NCBI RefSeq assembly: GCF_017161425.1
Contig: NZ_CP071057.1
Span: forward strand, 2,543,501-2,607,500
Source of the DNA: Marinicauda algicola
GTDB lineage: Bacteria > Pseudomonadota > Alphaproteobacteria > Caulobacterales > Maricaulaceae
Direction: 5' to 3'
Length of the DNA: 64,000 nucleotides
In this document: in pieces, positions 42,320 through 51,021 of the stretch
How positions within the stretch are numbered: position 1 is the stretch's first letter
Layout of the letters: the number at the start of each line of letters is the position of its first letter
Made by a program: the position numbers and the translations under genes
The notes under the pieces: generated by a model
Database searches by the model: none
What the model was told of the DNA's origin: nothing
The model's input: the letters and a program-made list of their open reading frames with translations, nothing else

Positions 42320-43828
42320 ATGGCGGGGCTGGGTCAGAAACTCGAGGTACGCCAGGGCCAGGGTCTGGTCATGACCCCGCAGCTGCAGCAGGCGATCAAG
42401 CTGCTGCAGATGAACAATCTCGAACTCGCCGAATTCGTCGAGGCGGAGCTGGAGAAGAACCCGCTCCTGGAACGCGACGAGCGCTCCGACGGCCCGGCGG
42501 AGGAACCGGAGAGGAAGGCCGCCGAGCGAGACAGCGAGGAGCTGAGCTTTTCCCCCGACGCGCCGGACAAGGCGAGCGAGGCGCTCGATGCCGACAGCGA
42601 GGCGATGTATTCCGATTCCGGGGCCGACATGGTCGGATCGGGCAGCTCGACCGCGACCGGCCCGGTGGACTGGTCGCGCGCCGGCAAGGGCGGCAGCTTC
42701 GAGGGCGAGGGCTACGACGCGGCGGCCAATTCCAGCCGCGCCAAGACGCTGCACGAGCACCTGCACGATCAGCTCGCCGAGCTCGCGCTCAATGCCGCGG
42801 ACCGGATGATGGCGGCCCATCTGATCGATCTCGCCGACGACGACGGTTATCTGCGCGCCGATCTGGACGAGACGGCCGGCAAGCTCGGCGTCACCCGCTC
42901 CGAGCTCGAGGCGATCCTCGACAAGCTGCAGGGCTTCGAGCCGGCCGGCGTGATGGCCCGCACGCTGCAGGAATGCCTCGCCCTGCAGCTCGCCGAGCAG
43001 AACCGGCTCGACCCGTGCATGGCCGCGCTGATCGACCATCTGCCCCTGCTCGCCAAGCACGACTATGCCGGGCTGCAGGCGGCCTGCGGCGTGGACAACG
43101 AGGACCTCGACGAGATGATCGCCGAGCTCAGACGCCTCACCCCGAAGCCGGGCCTCGCCTTCGGCGGCGAGGGCGCGCGCGGGATCGAACCGGACGTGTT
43201 CGTGCGCCAGAGCCCGGACGGGGGCTGGGCGGTGGAACTCAACACCGACACCCTGCCGCGCGTGCTCGTCAACAACCGCTATGCCGCGCAGATCTCCCGC
43301 GCCGCCAAGGGCGACGAGAAGGCGAAGGAATTCGTCACCGAGTGCGCCCAGAACGCCAGCTGGCTCGTGAAGAGCCTCGACCAGCGCGCCCGGACGATCC
43401 TGAAGGTGACGAGCGAGATCGTGCGCCAGCAGGACGCCTTCTTCGCCAGGGGCGTGGCGTGGCTGCGCCCGCTGAACCTGAAGACCGTCGCCGACGCGGT
43501 CGGCCTGCACGAGAGCACGGTGAGCCGGGTCACGTCGAACAAGTACGTGGCCACCCCGCGCGGCCTGTTCGAGCTGAAATACTTCTTCACCTCCGCGATC
43601 GCCTCGGCAGACGGCGGCGAGGCCTATTCGGCCGAGGCGGTGCGCTACCGTATCAAGGCGATGATCGACGCCGAGACGAGCGAGGACGTGATGAGCGACG
43701 ACGCCATCGTCGACCGCCTGCTCGCCGACGGCATCGAGATCGCCCGCCGCACTGTGGCGAAATACCGCGAGGCGATGAACATTCCCTCCTCGGTGCAGCG
43801 CCGGCGCATGCTCAAGCGCACGGGCTGA
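42320..43828 (+). CDS. rpoN: RNA polymerase sigma-54 factor RpoN
   Basis: The 502-residue protein has the Gln/Leu-rich activator region I (GLVMTPQLQQAIKLLQMNN), an acidic region II (about 50-125), the core-binding domain, the helix-turn-helix and the RpoN box ARRTVAKYREAMNIP close to the C-terminus. It directs RNA polymerase to -24/-12 promoters. It is probably co-transcribed with lptB, and precedes hpf and ptsN, the usual order in Proteobacteria. Confidence 0.97.
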   Translation: MAGLGQKLEVRQGQGLVMTPQLQQAIKLLQMNNLELAEFVEAELEKNPLLERDERSDGPAEEPERKAAERDSEELSFSPDAPDKASEALDADSEAMYSDSGADMVGSGSSTATGPVDWSRAGKGGSFEGEGYDAAANSSRAKTLHEHLHDQLAELALNAADRMMAAHLIDLADDDGYLRADLDETAGKLGVTRSELEAILDKLQGFEPAGVMARTLQECLALQLAEQNRLDPCMAALIDHLPLLAKHDYAGLQAACGVDNEDLDEMIAELRRLTPKPGLAFGGEGARGIEPDVFVRQSPDGGWAVELNTDTLPRVLVNNRYAAQISRAAKGDEKAKEFVTECAQNASWLVKSLDQRARTILKVTSEIVRQQDAFFARGVAWLRPLNLKTVADAVGLHESTVSRVTSNKYVATPRGLFELKYFFTSAIASADGGEAYSAEAVRYRIKAMIDAETSEDVMSDDAIVDRLLADGIEIARRTVAKYREAMNIPSSVQRRRMLKRTG

Positions 43829-44007
43829 GCGCGGTTCCACAGTTTTTGCACACCCCTGCAGATTGACGCCGGCTTGCCCGAGCCGATACCGTCATCGGGT
43901 GGACAGATCAGGAGGGGTGGCCGCGCGGAAATCTCGCACGAAGGCCTTACCTCACGCCTCATGAGGATCGGCCTTCTGCGGGCCCAGGTGCTGCAGATGG
44001 AGATTCC

Positions 44008-44628
44008 ATGCACATTCAGTTCGTTTCCAAGAATATCGACGTCTCCCCCGCGCTGCGCGAGCGCATCGAACAGCGCGTGGAGGCCGGCACCGCGAAGTAT
44101 TTCAGCCGGCCCGGCGAGGCCTTCGTGGTGGCGACCAAGGAAGGAAGCGGTTTCAAGGTCGACTGTTCGCTCCACCTGCCCTCCGGCGCCTTCCTGCAGG
44201 CGACCGGCAAGGCGGAGGACGCCTACGCGGCCGCCGAGGCCGCCGTCGAGCACCTGGAAAAGCGCCTGCGCCGCTACAAGCGCAAGCTGAAGGATCATCA
44301 CGCGGACAACAAGTCGCCCCTGCCCGCCGAGGCCGCCTCGATCTACGTGCTCAAGAGCGAGCGGCGCCAGGACGACGAGGAGGACGATACCGGCGGAGCC
44401 GAAGGCGGCACCGAGCCGGTGATCATCGCCGAGGCGCCCGGCGAGCTGCGCACCATGACGGTCGGCATGGCGGTGCACGAGATGGACGTCATCGACGCGC
44501 CTTTCCTGGTGTTCCGCAACGCGGCGAACCGGGGTGTCAACATCGTCTATCGCAGGCCGGACGGAAATGTGGGGTGGATCGATCCTGCCCGAAGCGCTAA
44601 AGAGCGCCCCGGCGAAGCGGCCGAATAG
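44008..44628 (+). CDS. hpf: ribosome hibernation-promoting factor, long form
   Basis: The 206-residue protein has an N-terminal HPF/RaiA domain (IQFVSKNIDVSPALRERIEQ, AAVEHLEKRLRRYKRKLKDH), an acidic linker (about 112-132), and the C-terminal dimerisation domain (KSERR, then FLVFRNAANRGVNIVYRRPDG). Long HPF pairs 70S ribosomes into inactive 100S dimers in stationary phase. It lies between rpoN and ptsN as in many Proteobacteria. Confidence 0.95.
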   Translation: MHIQFVSKNIDVSPALRERIEQRVEAGTAKYFSRPGEAFVVATKEGSGFKVDCSLHLPSGAFLQATGKAEDAYAAAEAAVEHLEKRLRRYKRKLKDHHADNKSPLPAEAASIYVLKSERRQDDEEDDTGGAEGGTEPVIIAEAPGELRTMTVGMAVHEMDVIDAPFLVFRNAANRGVNIVYRRPDGNVGWIDPARSAKERPGEAAE

Positions 44629-44657
44629 GTGCCGCGAGGCTTGGACGAAGGCCGTAA

Positions 44658-45119
44658 ATGACCCTTTCAGACCTCATCCCCGCGGGCGGGGTGGCGGTGG
44701 ACCTTGCGGTGACCAGCCGCAAGCAGGCGCTGCACGCGCTGAGCGAGCTGGCCCAGCGCCGGCTCCACATCCCGTCGCGGCCGCTGCTCGAAGCGGTGAT
44801 GGAACGCGAGAAACTCGGCTCGACCGGCGTCGGCGACGGCGTGGCGATCCCGCACGCCCGGATCGACCAGGTCGACCGGGTATGCGGGGTGTTCGCGCGG
44901 CTCAAGCATGCGGTCGATTTCGACGCCGTGGACGGCAAGCCGGTCGATCTCGTCTTCATGCTGATCGCCCCGGAGGGCAGCGGGGCGGAGCATCTCAAGG
45001 CACTGGCCCGGGTCGCGCGCGTGTTCCGCCGCGAGGACATCCGGCGTGCCCTTCGCGCCGCGCCGGACGCCGATGCGGCCTATGCCATCCTGGACGGGCT
45101 GATCGCCAATGCGGCGTGA
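44658..45119 (+). CDS. ptsN: nitrogen-related PTS enzyme IIA (PtsN)
   Basis: The 153-residue protein is a complete EIIA-Ntr domain. The phosphorylated His is His66 in GVGDGVAIPHARID. VFARLKHAVDFDAVDGKPVDLVFMLIAPE is the typical core (given here as the family stretch around residues 78-106). It regulates metabolism through phosphorylation state rather than transporting sugar. It starts 29 bp after hpf. Confidence 0.95.
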   Translation: MTLSDLIPAGGVAVDLAVTSRKQALHALSELAQRRLHIPSRPLLEAVMEREKLGSTGVGDGVAIPHARIDQVDRVCGVFARLKHAVDFDAVDGKPVDLVFMLIAPEGSGAEHLKALARVARVFRREDIRRALRAAPDADAAYAILDGLIANAA

Positions 45120-45157
45120 GCCGCCAAGGCTGGCAGCAGCCGCCATGGCTGGCTGCT
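45120..45157. repeat. tandem 19-bp imperfect repeat after ptsN
   Basis: Two copies of GCCGCCAAGGCTGGCAGCA-type sequence follow each other (45120-45138 and 45139-45157), differing at two positions. They lie right after the ptsN stop. The arms are also partly self-complementary. The role is unknown. Confidence 0.4.
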
Positions 45158-45207
45158 AACATACAGAAATCATTCAGGATTTGAGGCGCACCCTCTTTAC
45201 CCGGACG

Positions 45208-45229
45208 AAAAGCTTGGTCAAGCTTTTTC
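45208..45229 (+). terminator. possible terminator between ptsN and usg
   Basis: AAAAGCTT-GGTC-AAGCTTTT is a perfect 8-bp hairpin running into further T's. It is AT-rich and therefore weak, but has terminator form. It lies 21 bp before the usg start, so it could also act as an attenuator or mask the usg ribosome site. Confidence 0.4.
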
Positions 45230-45249
45230 CCGAGGGAAAGGAGGGGATT

Positions 45250-45519
45250 ATGCGATCTGATCCCGATTTTACGGCCCAGCTGAAGGGCGCCCGCCTGACC
45301 ACGGCGGAGATACTCTATCACATGCCGGACTATCCCGGCCTGTTGCAGAGCTTTGTCTGGCAGACCCAGGACATTGCGCCGGACTTTCCGCGCCTTCACC
45401 GCTTCCTCGACCACTGGCGGCGCGAGATCGAGGCGGTGATCCACTCGGTGCGCGTGGCCCATGCCGGCCTGGTAAAGCCGGCCGAATGGCGCGGGGCGCA
45501 GCTCTATTCGCTGAACTGA
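45250..45519 (+). CDS. usg: Usg-like family protein
   Basis: The 89-residue protein starts at ATG 45250, a few bases after AAAGGAGGGG. It matches the small Usg-like family of Alphaproteobacteria: LKGARLTTAEILYHMPDYPG, LLQSFVWQTQDIAPDFPRL, HRFLDHWRREIEAVIHSVRV and AHAGLVKPAEWR. The molecular role is not established. It is convergent with the next gene, with four bases between the stops. Confidence 0.88.
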   Translation: MRSDPDFTAQLKGARLTTAEILYHMPDYPGLLQSFVWQTQDIAPDFPRLHRFLDHWRREIEAVIHSVRVAHAGLVKPAEWRGAQLYSLN

Positions 45520-45523
45520 CGCC

Positions 45524-46276
45524 TCACAGCGTCAGCGGGACGCGGCAGGCGCGCCGCGTGCCGGCATCGAGCGCGACGAGCCGGACGGCAAGCTCGGGCA
45601 GGGCGTCGAGGCTCAGACCCGCCGCGCGCAGGCGCGTGGCGGGCGGCTCGCCCTCCCCGGCGCGCGTCAGGAAATCGAGTTCGGCCGGGCTGAGGCTGCG
45701 GCGCGCCTCGCGCACCAGGCAGCGGCAGGCATAGCGGGTGTTGTTGTCGAGCAGGCAGGCCTGCTCGAGCCGGCCCTCGGGCGTGGAGACGTCGATGCCG
45801 GCCGCGGCGATTCGCTCCTCCGGGCTCGGTTCGGGCCGTGCCCAGCCGCCGTCGCCGGCCGGCGTATCGCCGCGGTTCGGCCGCCAGCGCTCGGGCTCGC
45901 CATAGCGCTGCCAAGGCGAATCGTCCTGGCGCCGCCAGGAGCTGGCGGACGTGTCCGCGAGGCGTCGCGAACCTTCCTCCACCACGCGTCCGCCGAACAG
46001 CGCCTCGAAGCCGTAGGGGTCATCCTCGCGGCCATAGGAGAAATTCCAGTCCGGATCGTCTGCCTCGACGCCGCGCACGGTGACGCGATTCTCGCCGGAC
46101 GCCGGTGCGGCCGCGGACCAGTCGCCCGGATCGAAGAGCGGGTCGGAGCTGACCTGGAGGGTGCGCGGGGCGGGTTCTGCGCGGTAGACATAGATGCCGG
46201 TCGCCGCGGCGATGGCGGCCATCGCGAGGGCGCCGCCGAGCACCAGCCAGACGAGATTGCGCGTTTCCGGTGACAC
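45524..46276 (-). CDS. hypothetical single-pass membrane protein
   Basis: The GTG at 46276 has GGGGAG six bases upstream (250 aa); an upstream ATG at 46345 has GGAGG only three bases away and would add 23 basic residues. A membrane helix (LVWLVLGGALAMAAIAAATG) lies near the N-terminus, so the bulk should face the periplasm. The middle is low-complexity and rich in Trp, Arg and Pro (SSWRRQDDSPWQRYGEPERW). The C-terminal part has conserved-looking cysteines (QACLLDNNTRYACRCLVREA) that may form a disulfide. No family is recognised. Its upstream region is shared with the divergent lipoprotein gene. Confidence 0.72.
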   Translation of the reverse strand: MSPETRNLVWLVLGGALAMAAIAAATGIYVYRAEPAPRTLQVSSDPLFDPGDWSAAAPASGENRVTVRGVEADDPDWNFSYGREDDPYGFEALFGGRVVEEGSRRLADTSASSWRRQDDSPWQRYGEPERWRPNRGDTPAGDGGWARPEPSPEERIAAAGIDVSTPEGRLEQACLLDNNTRYACRCLVREARRSLSPAELDFLTRAGEGEPPATRLRAAGLSLDALPELAVRLVALDAGTRRACRVPLTL

Positions 46277-46386
46277 CCTGCTCTCCCCGCCCCGCGAAGC
46301 CCGTTTCGAACCGCGACCCTTTAACCGCGTTAACCTTCGTAGCATAGTCCTCCAGCCGGGGGCATGGAAGGGAAGGAGTTATCGAC

Positions 46387-46911
46387 ATGATACGTCTTTG
46401 GACCGGGATGGCGGCCGCGGCATTGCTGCTCGGCGCCTGTGCGCAATCCACGCCCTATCAGCCGGTGGACGGAGGCCGCTACGGCTTCGAGGAACAGCGC
46501 ATCGAATCCGATCGCTATCTCGTGACCTTCACCGGAAATTCGCTCACCGACCGCGAGACGGTGGAGACCTATCTCCTGTTCCGCGCCGCCGAGCTGACCC
46601 TGGAGCAGGGCTACGACTATTTCACGGTGGTGCGCCGCGACACCGAGGAGGAAAGCCGCATCGTGGGGACCGCGCCGAGCTATTACGACCGCTTCCACGT
46701 GCGCTACCGCTATTTCCATCCGTATTACGGCTGGTATGGCTGGCGCGATCCGTTCTGGGACGATGTCAGCCTGCGCGAGATCAATCGCTACGAGGCGATC
46801 GCCGAGATCGTTATGGGCCGCGGGCCCACGCCGGACGATCCCGACGCCTTCGACGCGAGCGAGGTTGTGGCCAATCTGGGCGACCGGGTCCGCCGGCCCG
46901 AGCCGCAATAG
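46387..46911 (+). CDS. CC0125/CC1285 family lipoprotein
   Basis: The 174-residue protein has a lipoprotein signal peptide with lipobox LLGAC (Cys19). The mature part reads YQPVDGGRYGFEEQRIESDR, YLVTFTGNSLTDRETVETYL and LLFRAAELTLEQGYDYFTVV, the pattern of the CC0125/CC1285 lipoproteins of Caulobacter relatives. An aromatic stretch (RYRYFHPYYGWYGWRDPFW) follows. It should sit in the outer membrane; function is unknown. A strong terminator follows. Confidence 0.88.
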   Translation: MIRLWTGMAAAALLLGACAQSTPYQPVDGGRYGFEEQRIESDRYLVTFTGNSLTDRETVETYLLFRAAELTLEQGYDYFTVVRRDTEEESRIVGTAPSYYDRFHVRYRYFHPYYGWYGWRDPFWDDVSLREINRYEAIAEIVMGRGPTPDDPDAFDASEVVANLGDRVRRPEPQ

Positions 46912-46938
46912 CCGATCGCTTCGCCATCTGGCGCAAGA

Positions 46939-46966
46939 CGGGGCTCCCGGCCGGGAGCCCCGTTTT
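46939..46966 (+). terminator. intrinsic terminator after the lipoprotein gene
   Basis: CGGGGCTCCCGG directly followed by CCGGGAGCCCCG forms a 12-bp perfect inverted repeat, ending in GTTTTCG. It lies 27 bp after the stop codon and isolates the siderophore receptor gene downstream. Confidence 0.8.
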
Positions 46967-47030
46967 CGTGCTGGATCCCGGCCTGTGGCGAAACTGCAAC
47001 GCAATCGCACATCTTCCAGCGATCCCTGAT

Positions 47031-47050
47031 ATTGAGATTGATTCGCAAAA
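47031..47050. promoter_or_regulatory. candidate Fur/Irr-type iron box before the TonB-dependent receptor
   Basis: ATTGAGATTGATTCGCAAAA resembles the ATTGCGAATGATTCGCAAT-like Fur boxes of Caulobacter relatives: the second half TGATTCGCAA fits, the first half is degenerate. It lies about 55 bp before the receptor start, in the right place for iron repression. The call is by eye only. Confidence 0.4.
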
Positions 47051-47105
47051 ATAAGAGGCCTACCGTGGCCGCATCGGATTTTCAGAGCCTGAAGGAAATT
47101 GATTG

Positions 47106-49205
47106 ATGTCCAGATCCCTCGCCCTGCTCCTGTCGACGGCGGCGGCCTGCGCGCTCCCGGCCGGTGGCGCCCTCGCCCAGACGGAAGCGGAGAACGACAC
47201 CGTCATCGTCGTCGGCCGCTATCTCTCGCTGGACCAGGTCAATGCGGTGAAGACGCCGACCCCGGTGCTGAACCTGCCGCAGAGCCTGTCGATCGTCGAC
47301 CGCGCCCAGATCGAGAACCAGGCCTTCGACAGCCTGGCCGACGTGCTGCGCTACACGCCGGGCGTGGCGGTGAGCCAGGGCGAAGGCCACCGCGACGCGA
47401 TCATCATCCGCGGCAACGAGACCACCGCGGACTTCTTCCTCAACGGCCTGCGCGACGACGTTCAGTACTACCGCCCGCTCTACAATCTCGAGCAGGTCGA
47501 GATCCTGCGAGGCGCCAATGCGCTGCTGTTCGGCCGCGGCGGCGGCGGCGGCGTGATCAACCGCGTCACCAAGGACCCCGAGGCCGGCGAGACCTTCGCC
47601 GAGGCATCGGCGAGCCTGGACACCTTCGGCGCGGCCCACGTTGCGGGCGACGCGAACCTTGCGCTCGGTGACGGCGCCGCGCTTCGCCTCAATGCATTCG
47701 CCGAGACCTTCGCCAACCATCGCGACGTGTTCGACGGCGAACGCTACGCGATCAACCCCACGCTCGGTTTCGAGCTGAGCTCGCAGACCGAGCTCGTCCT
47801 GTACTACGAGTACGTCAACGACGACCGGGTCGTCGATCGCGGCGTGCCCTCGGTCTCGGTCGCCAATGGCCCGGACGTTCCGCTCGAAGGCTTCGACGAG
47901 ACCTTCTTCGGCTCGCCGGAGGGGAATTTCACGACGCTCGAGGCCAACATCTTCAATGCGCGCCTCGATCACACCTTCAACGACATGCTGCGGGGCAACG
48001 TCACGGCGCGCCATGCCGATTACGACAAGCTCTACCAGAACATCTATCCGGCCGGCTTCGACGCCGGGGCGGATCTGGTCACGCTTGACGGCTACCAGGA
48101 CACCACGGCGCGCGAGAACCTGATCGTACAGGGCAATCTCGTGGGCGAGTTCGAGACCGGCACGATCGGCCACACCCTGCTGGTCGGCGCCGAATACGGC
48201 GATCAGTCCACCGACAATGCGCGCAACGACAACCTGTTCGCCGCGAGCAATGACGACCGGATCACCATCGCGTTCACCGACCCGCTGAACATCCCGGCAT
48301 TCGCCTTCGCGACCCCCGTGCGCGACCGGTCGAGCGCGGTGGAGTTCGCGTCGTTCTACATCCAGGACCAGATCGACCTGACCGATGCGTTCAAGCTGAT
48401 CGCCGGGCTCCGCTTCGACCGGTTCGACGTCTCCGTGCTCGACCGGCGTGCCGCGCTCGCGCCCGGCGATGACGGCCGCCGGGCCCGGGTCGACGAGGAG
48501 GTCTCCTCGCGCCTCGGCTTCATCTACAAGCCGGCCGGGAATGTCTCGATCTATGCCGGTTACAGCGAGACCTTCCTGCCGAGTGCGGGAGACCAGTTCC
48601 TGACCCTGACGACCACCACCGAGGACCTGCAGCCGCAGGTCTTCGAGAACACCGAGATCGGCGTAAAGTGGGATCTCAGCTCCGGGCTCGCCTTCACCGC
48701 AGCACTGTTCCGCCTGGAACAGGGCCAGTTCACCTCGGTCGATCCCGACAATCCGGGCGTGACGATCACCGTGCCGGGCAGCACGACGGATGGCCTCGAG
48801 CTTCAGCTCTCCGGGAGGCTGACCGGGCGCTGGTCGGTCAATGCCGGCTACAGCTATCTCGACGGCGAGGTCGAGGGCGGCGCGTTCGACGGCAACGAGA
48901 CACGCCAGACGCCGGAGCACATGATCTCGGTGTGGAACCAGTACCAGGCCAGCGACCGGCTGTCCCTGGCGCTCGGCCTCACCCACCAGGACGCCTTCTT
49001 CGTTCTGGAGGACAATGCGGTCGAGGTGCCGTCCTTCACCCGCATCGATGCCGCGGCCTATTACGACGTCACCGACCGGACCCGGCTGCAGCTGAATGTC
49101 GAGAACCTGTTCGACGCCGACTATTTCCCCGACGCCCACAGCAACGACAACATCTCCACGGGGGCGCCGCGCAACGCGCGCGTCACGCTCCGTCACCGCT
49201 TCTAG
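47106..49205 (+). CDS. TonB-dependent siderophore receptor
   Basis: The 699-residue protein has a signal peptide (about 1-24, ending ALAQ). The plug domain contains NLPQSLSIVDRAQIENQAF, DVLRYTPGVAVSQGEGHRD, FFLNGLRDDVQYYRPLYNLE and VEILRGANALLFGRGGGGGV, the features of FhuA/FecA-type siderophore receptors. The 22-stranded barrel follows, ending in NARVTLRHRF with the terminal Phe needed for outer-membrane insertion. It imports ferric siderophore using TonB energy. No regulator or ABC importer lies beside it. Confidence 0.94.
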   Translation: MSRSLALLLSTAAACALPAGGALAQTEAENDTVIVVGRYLSLDQVNAVKTPTPVLNLPQSLSIVDRAQIENQAFDSLADVLRYTPGVAVSQGEGHRDAIIIRGNETTADFFLNGLRDDVQYYRPLYNLEQVEILRGANALLFGRGGGGGVINRVTKDPEAGETFAEASASLDTFGAAHVAGDANLALGDGAALRLNAFAETFANHRDVFDGERYAINPTLGFELSSQTELVLYYEYVNDDRVVDRGVPSVSVANGPDVPLEGFDETFFGSPEGNFTTLEANIFNARLDHTFNDMLRGNVTARHADYDKLYQNIYPAGFDAGADLVTLDGYQDTTARENLIVQGNLVGEFETGTIGHTLLVGAEYGDQSTDNARNDNLFAASNDDRITIAFTDPLNIPAFAFATPVRDRSSAVEFASFYIQDQIDLTDAFKLIAGLRFDRFDVSVLDRRAALAPGDDGRRARVDEEVSSRLGFIYKPAGNVSIYAGYSETFLPSAGDQFLTLTTTTEDLQPQVFENTEIGVKWDLSSGLAFTAALFRLEQGQFTSVDPDNPGVTITVPGSTTDGLELQLSGRLTGRWSVNAGYSYLDGEVEGGAFDGNETRQTPEHMISVWNQYQASDRLSLALGLTHQDAFFVLEDNAVEVPSFTRIDAAAYYDVTDRTRLQLNVENLFDADYFPDAHSNDNISTGAPRNARVTLRHRF

Positions 49206-49232
49206 GCGGACCCCGGAAACGCACCCGGACGG

Positions 49233-49258
49233 ACGGCGGCCCTCGGGCCGCCGTTCTC
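49233..49258 (+). terminator. intrinsic terminator after the receptor gene
   Basis: The arms ACGGCGGCCC and GGGCCGCCGT (49233-49242 and 49245-49254) form a ten-pair stem, followed by TCTCGTTT. It is 28 bp after the receptor stop and 16 bp before the stop of the convergent small gene. Confidence 0.7.
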
Positions 49259-49269
49259 GTTTCGCACGC

Positions 49270-49656
49270 TCAGTCCGATGTGCCCGCGAGCCAGTCCCTG
49301 GCCGCCTGCACGTCGTGGAACAGGCGCACGAGGTTCCAGCGGGTGGTGCCCGTGGTCTGCATGATCACGCCGGTTTCGCGTTGGTCGAGGGCGAAGAGGA
49401 GGGCGATCTGCCAGCCCTCCGCGGCCCTGGAGATGTCCAGGAAGGCGTCGATGGACTCCTGCAGGTCGAGCTGATAGGCCGCCTCGCGTCCATCGAACAG
49501 GAGCCGGTTGGTGCCATGGGCGCGCATGCGCTCCTGCATCGCGGCCATCAGCGACCTGGCCATTTCCACCGTTCGGTCGCCGCGCACGGTCACGACGAGG
49601 GCGCGAAGACCGCCGTCATAGTCGATTTCGGCACCGGGAGGGGCGCAATGGTCCAC
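49270..49656 (-). CDS. STAS/SpoIIAA-like protein, twin A
   Basis: I place the start at GTG 49656, seven bases after GAGG, giving 128 residues, exactly the length of its neighbour. The pattern of strands and helices (DYDGGLRALVVTVRGDRTV, TNRLLFDGREAAYQLDLQES, QIALLFALDQRETGVIMQTT) fits a STAS/SpoIIAA-like fold. GTTRWNLVRLFHDVQAARDW ends both twins. The usual phosphorylatable Ser of SpoIIAA is not evident. It is a tandem duplicate of the gene at 49748-50134. Function is unknown. Confidence 0.75.
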   Translation of the reverse strand: MDHCAPPGAEIDYDGGLRALVVTVRGDRTVEMARSLMAAMQERMRAHGTNRLLFDGREAAYQLDLQESIDAFLDISRAAEGWQIALLFALDQRETGVIMQTTGTTRWNLVRLFHDVQAARDWLAGTSD

Positions 49657-49747
49657 CTGCAGGCCTCGCCAAAAATCAATCGCAAGCATCGCGAACGGCA
49701 AGCTTCCGCCCGGGGGAAGGGATTGTCAAATCGCAACCTGGGGAAGA

Positions 49748-50134
49748 TCAGTCGGCGGTCTCGCGCAGCCAGGCTTCGGCGCTTTCGCGGTCGTGGAACA
49801 GGCGGATGAGATTCCAGCGCGCCGTGCCGACGGTCTGCAACACGATGCCCTGCTCGCGCCTGGACAGGTCCATGACGAGGGCGATCTGGTTGCCCTCGCT
49901 CGCCTCGGCGATCTTCCAGAAGGCCTCGATCGACTGCTCGAGGTCGAACTCGTAACTGGCCCCTGTGAGGTCGAGGAGCAGGCGCTGCGTGCCCTCCGCC
50001 CTCATCCGCGCGATCACCTTGGCGAAGTGGGCCCGGGCCTGGTCGTAGCCGCGCGGGCCGTAGACCGAAACGCGCAGGGCGTCGAGCTCGCGGTCGTAGC
50101 TGTAATCCGCCTCCGGGCGGGCAGAATCCTGCAC
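49748..50134 (-). CDS. STAS/SpoIIAA-like protein, twin B
   Basis: Start at GTG 50134, about eight bases after AAAGGGA (128 aa). It is close to twin A across its whole length: YDRELDALRVSVYGPRGYDQ, TQRLLLDLTGASYEFDLEQS, NQIALVMDLSRREQGIVLQT and GTARWNLIRLFHDRESAEAW. Both are cytoplasmic and acidic. The pair may form homo- or heterodimers. They are separated by 91 bp and lie downstream of an SDR gene on the same strand. Confidence 0.77.
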   Translation of the reverse strand: MQDSARPEADYSYDRELDALRVSVYGPRGYDQARAHFAKVIARMRAEGTQRLLLDLTGASYEFDLEQSIEAFWKIAEASEGNQIALVMDLSRREQGIVLQTVGTARWNLIRLFHDRESAEAWLRETAD

Positions 50135-50247
50135 GGCGAACGTCCCTTTCACGCTGTGTCGAGCGAACCCGAAGGCTGTTCCTCGCACAGCGCCATTGTC
50201 AATCTCACCATGCAGGCTCGCGGGCGCCGCGCGCGGCGCCCGTCCCC

Positions 50248-51021
50248 CTATTTCGGCGGCATGCGCGCGCCGGCGTCGAGGCGCACGCACTCGGCGTTGA
50301 TGTAGTCGTTGGAGACCATGAAGGCGACGAGATCGGCGTATTCTTCCGGCGTGCCGAAGCGCTGCGGGAATTGCAGGTGGCTGGCGAGGTTCTGCTTCAC
50401 CTCGGGGGGCATCTGCTCGTAGATCGGGGTCTCGAAGAATCCGGGCAGAATGGTGTTCACGCGAATGCCCTCGCGGGCGAGGTCGCGGGCCATCGGCAGG
50501 GTCATGCCGTAGATGCCGCCCTTGGAGGCGGAATAGGCGACCTGACCGATCTGGCCGTCCTGCGCGGCGACGGAGGCGGTGTGCACGATCACGCCGCGCC
50601 CCGACTTCGTCGGCTCGAGCGAGAGCATGCCTTCGGCCGCGATGGCGGCGCAGTTGAACGAGCCCACGAGGTTGATGTTCACGACGAGGGCGAACTTGTC
50701 GAGCTGGTGGCGCACGATCTCGCCGGAGGAGGAGCGGCGCGCGGTCTTCTCCGCCCAGCCGATCCCCGCACAGTTGACCAGAACGCGCTCCTGCCCGTGC
50801 GCCGCGCGGGCCTTGGCGAAGCCCTCTTCCACCGAGTTCACGTCGGCCACGTTGACCTTGCAGAACACCCCGCCGATGTCCCTGGCGACCTTCTCGCCGC
50901 GTTCGGCGTTGAGGTCGAACAGGGCGACCTTCGCGCCTTCCTTCGCCAGGCGCCGGGCCGTGCCCTCGCCCAGCCCCGAGGCCCCGCCCGTGACGATCGC
51001 GGCAATGTCCTTGAATTCCAT
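50248..51021 (-). CDS. SDR family 3-hydroxyacyl-CoA dehydrogenase (HSD17B10-like)
   Basis: The 257-residue enzyme shows the SDR pattern VTGGASGLGEGTARRLAKEG, ALFDLNAERG with the NAD-selecting Asp, VLVNCAGIGWA, and the catalytic Ser-Tyr-Lys (HTASVAAQDGQ and AYSASKGGIYG). It closely follows type-2 3-hydroxyacyl-CoA dehydrogenases, which act in fatty-acid or isoleucine breakdown. The C-terminus GTPEEYADLVAFMVSNDYIN fits. It is divergent from the isoaspartyl peptidase gene. Confidence 0.9.
   Translation of the reverse strand: MEFKDIAAIVTGGASGLGEGTARRLAKEGAKVALFDLNAERGEKVARDIGGVFCKVNVADVNSVEEGFAKARAAHGQERVLVNCAGIGWAEKTARRSSSGEIVRHQLDKFALVVNINLVGSFNCAAIAAEGMLSLEPTKSGRGVIVHTASVAAQDGQIGQVAYSASKGGIYGMTLPMARDLAREGIRVNTILPGFFETPIYEQMPPEVKQNLASHLQFPQRFGTPEEYADLVAFMVSNDYINAECVRLDAGARMPPK

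Noticed and set aside
43829-44007. Possible sigma-54 promoter between rpoN and hpf
   Set aside because: GG and GC elements with the required ten-base spacing were not found; the best match has thirteen bases.
46321-46334. CtrA-like site TTAA-CCGCG-TTAAC between two divergent genes
   Set aside because: The spacer is five bases instead of seven, so it does not meet the CtrA consensus, and no cell-cycle gene is adjacent.
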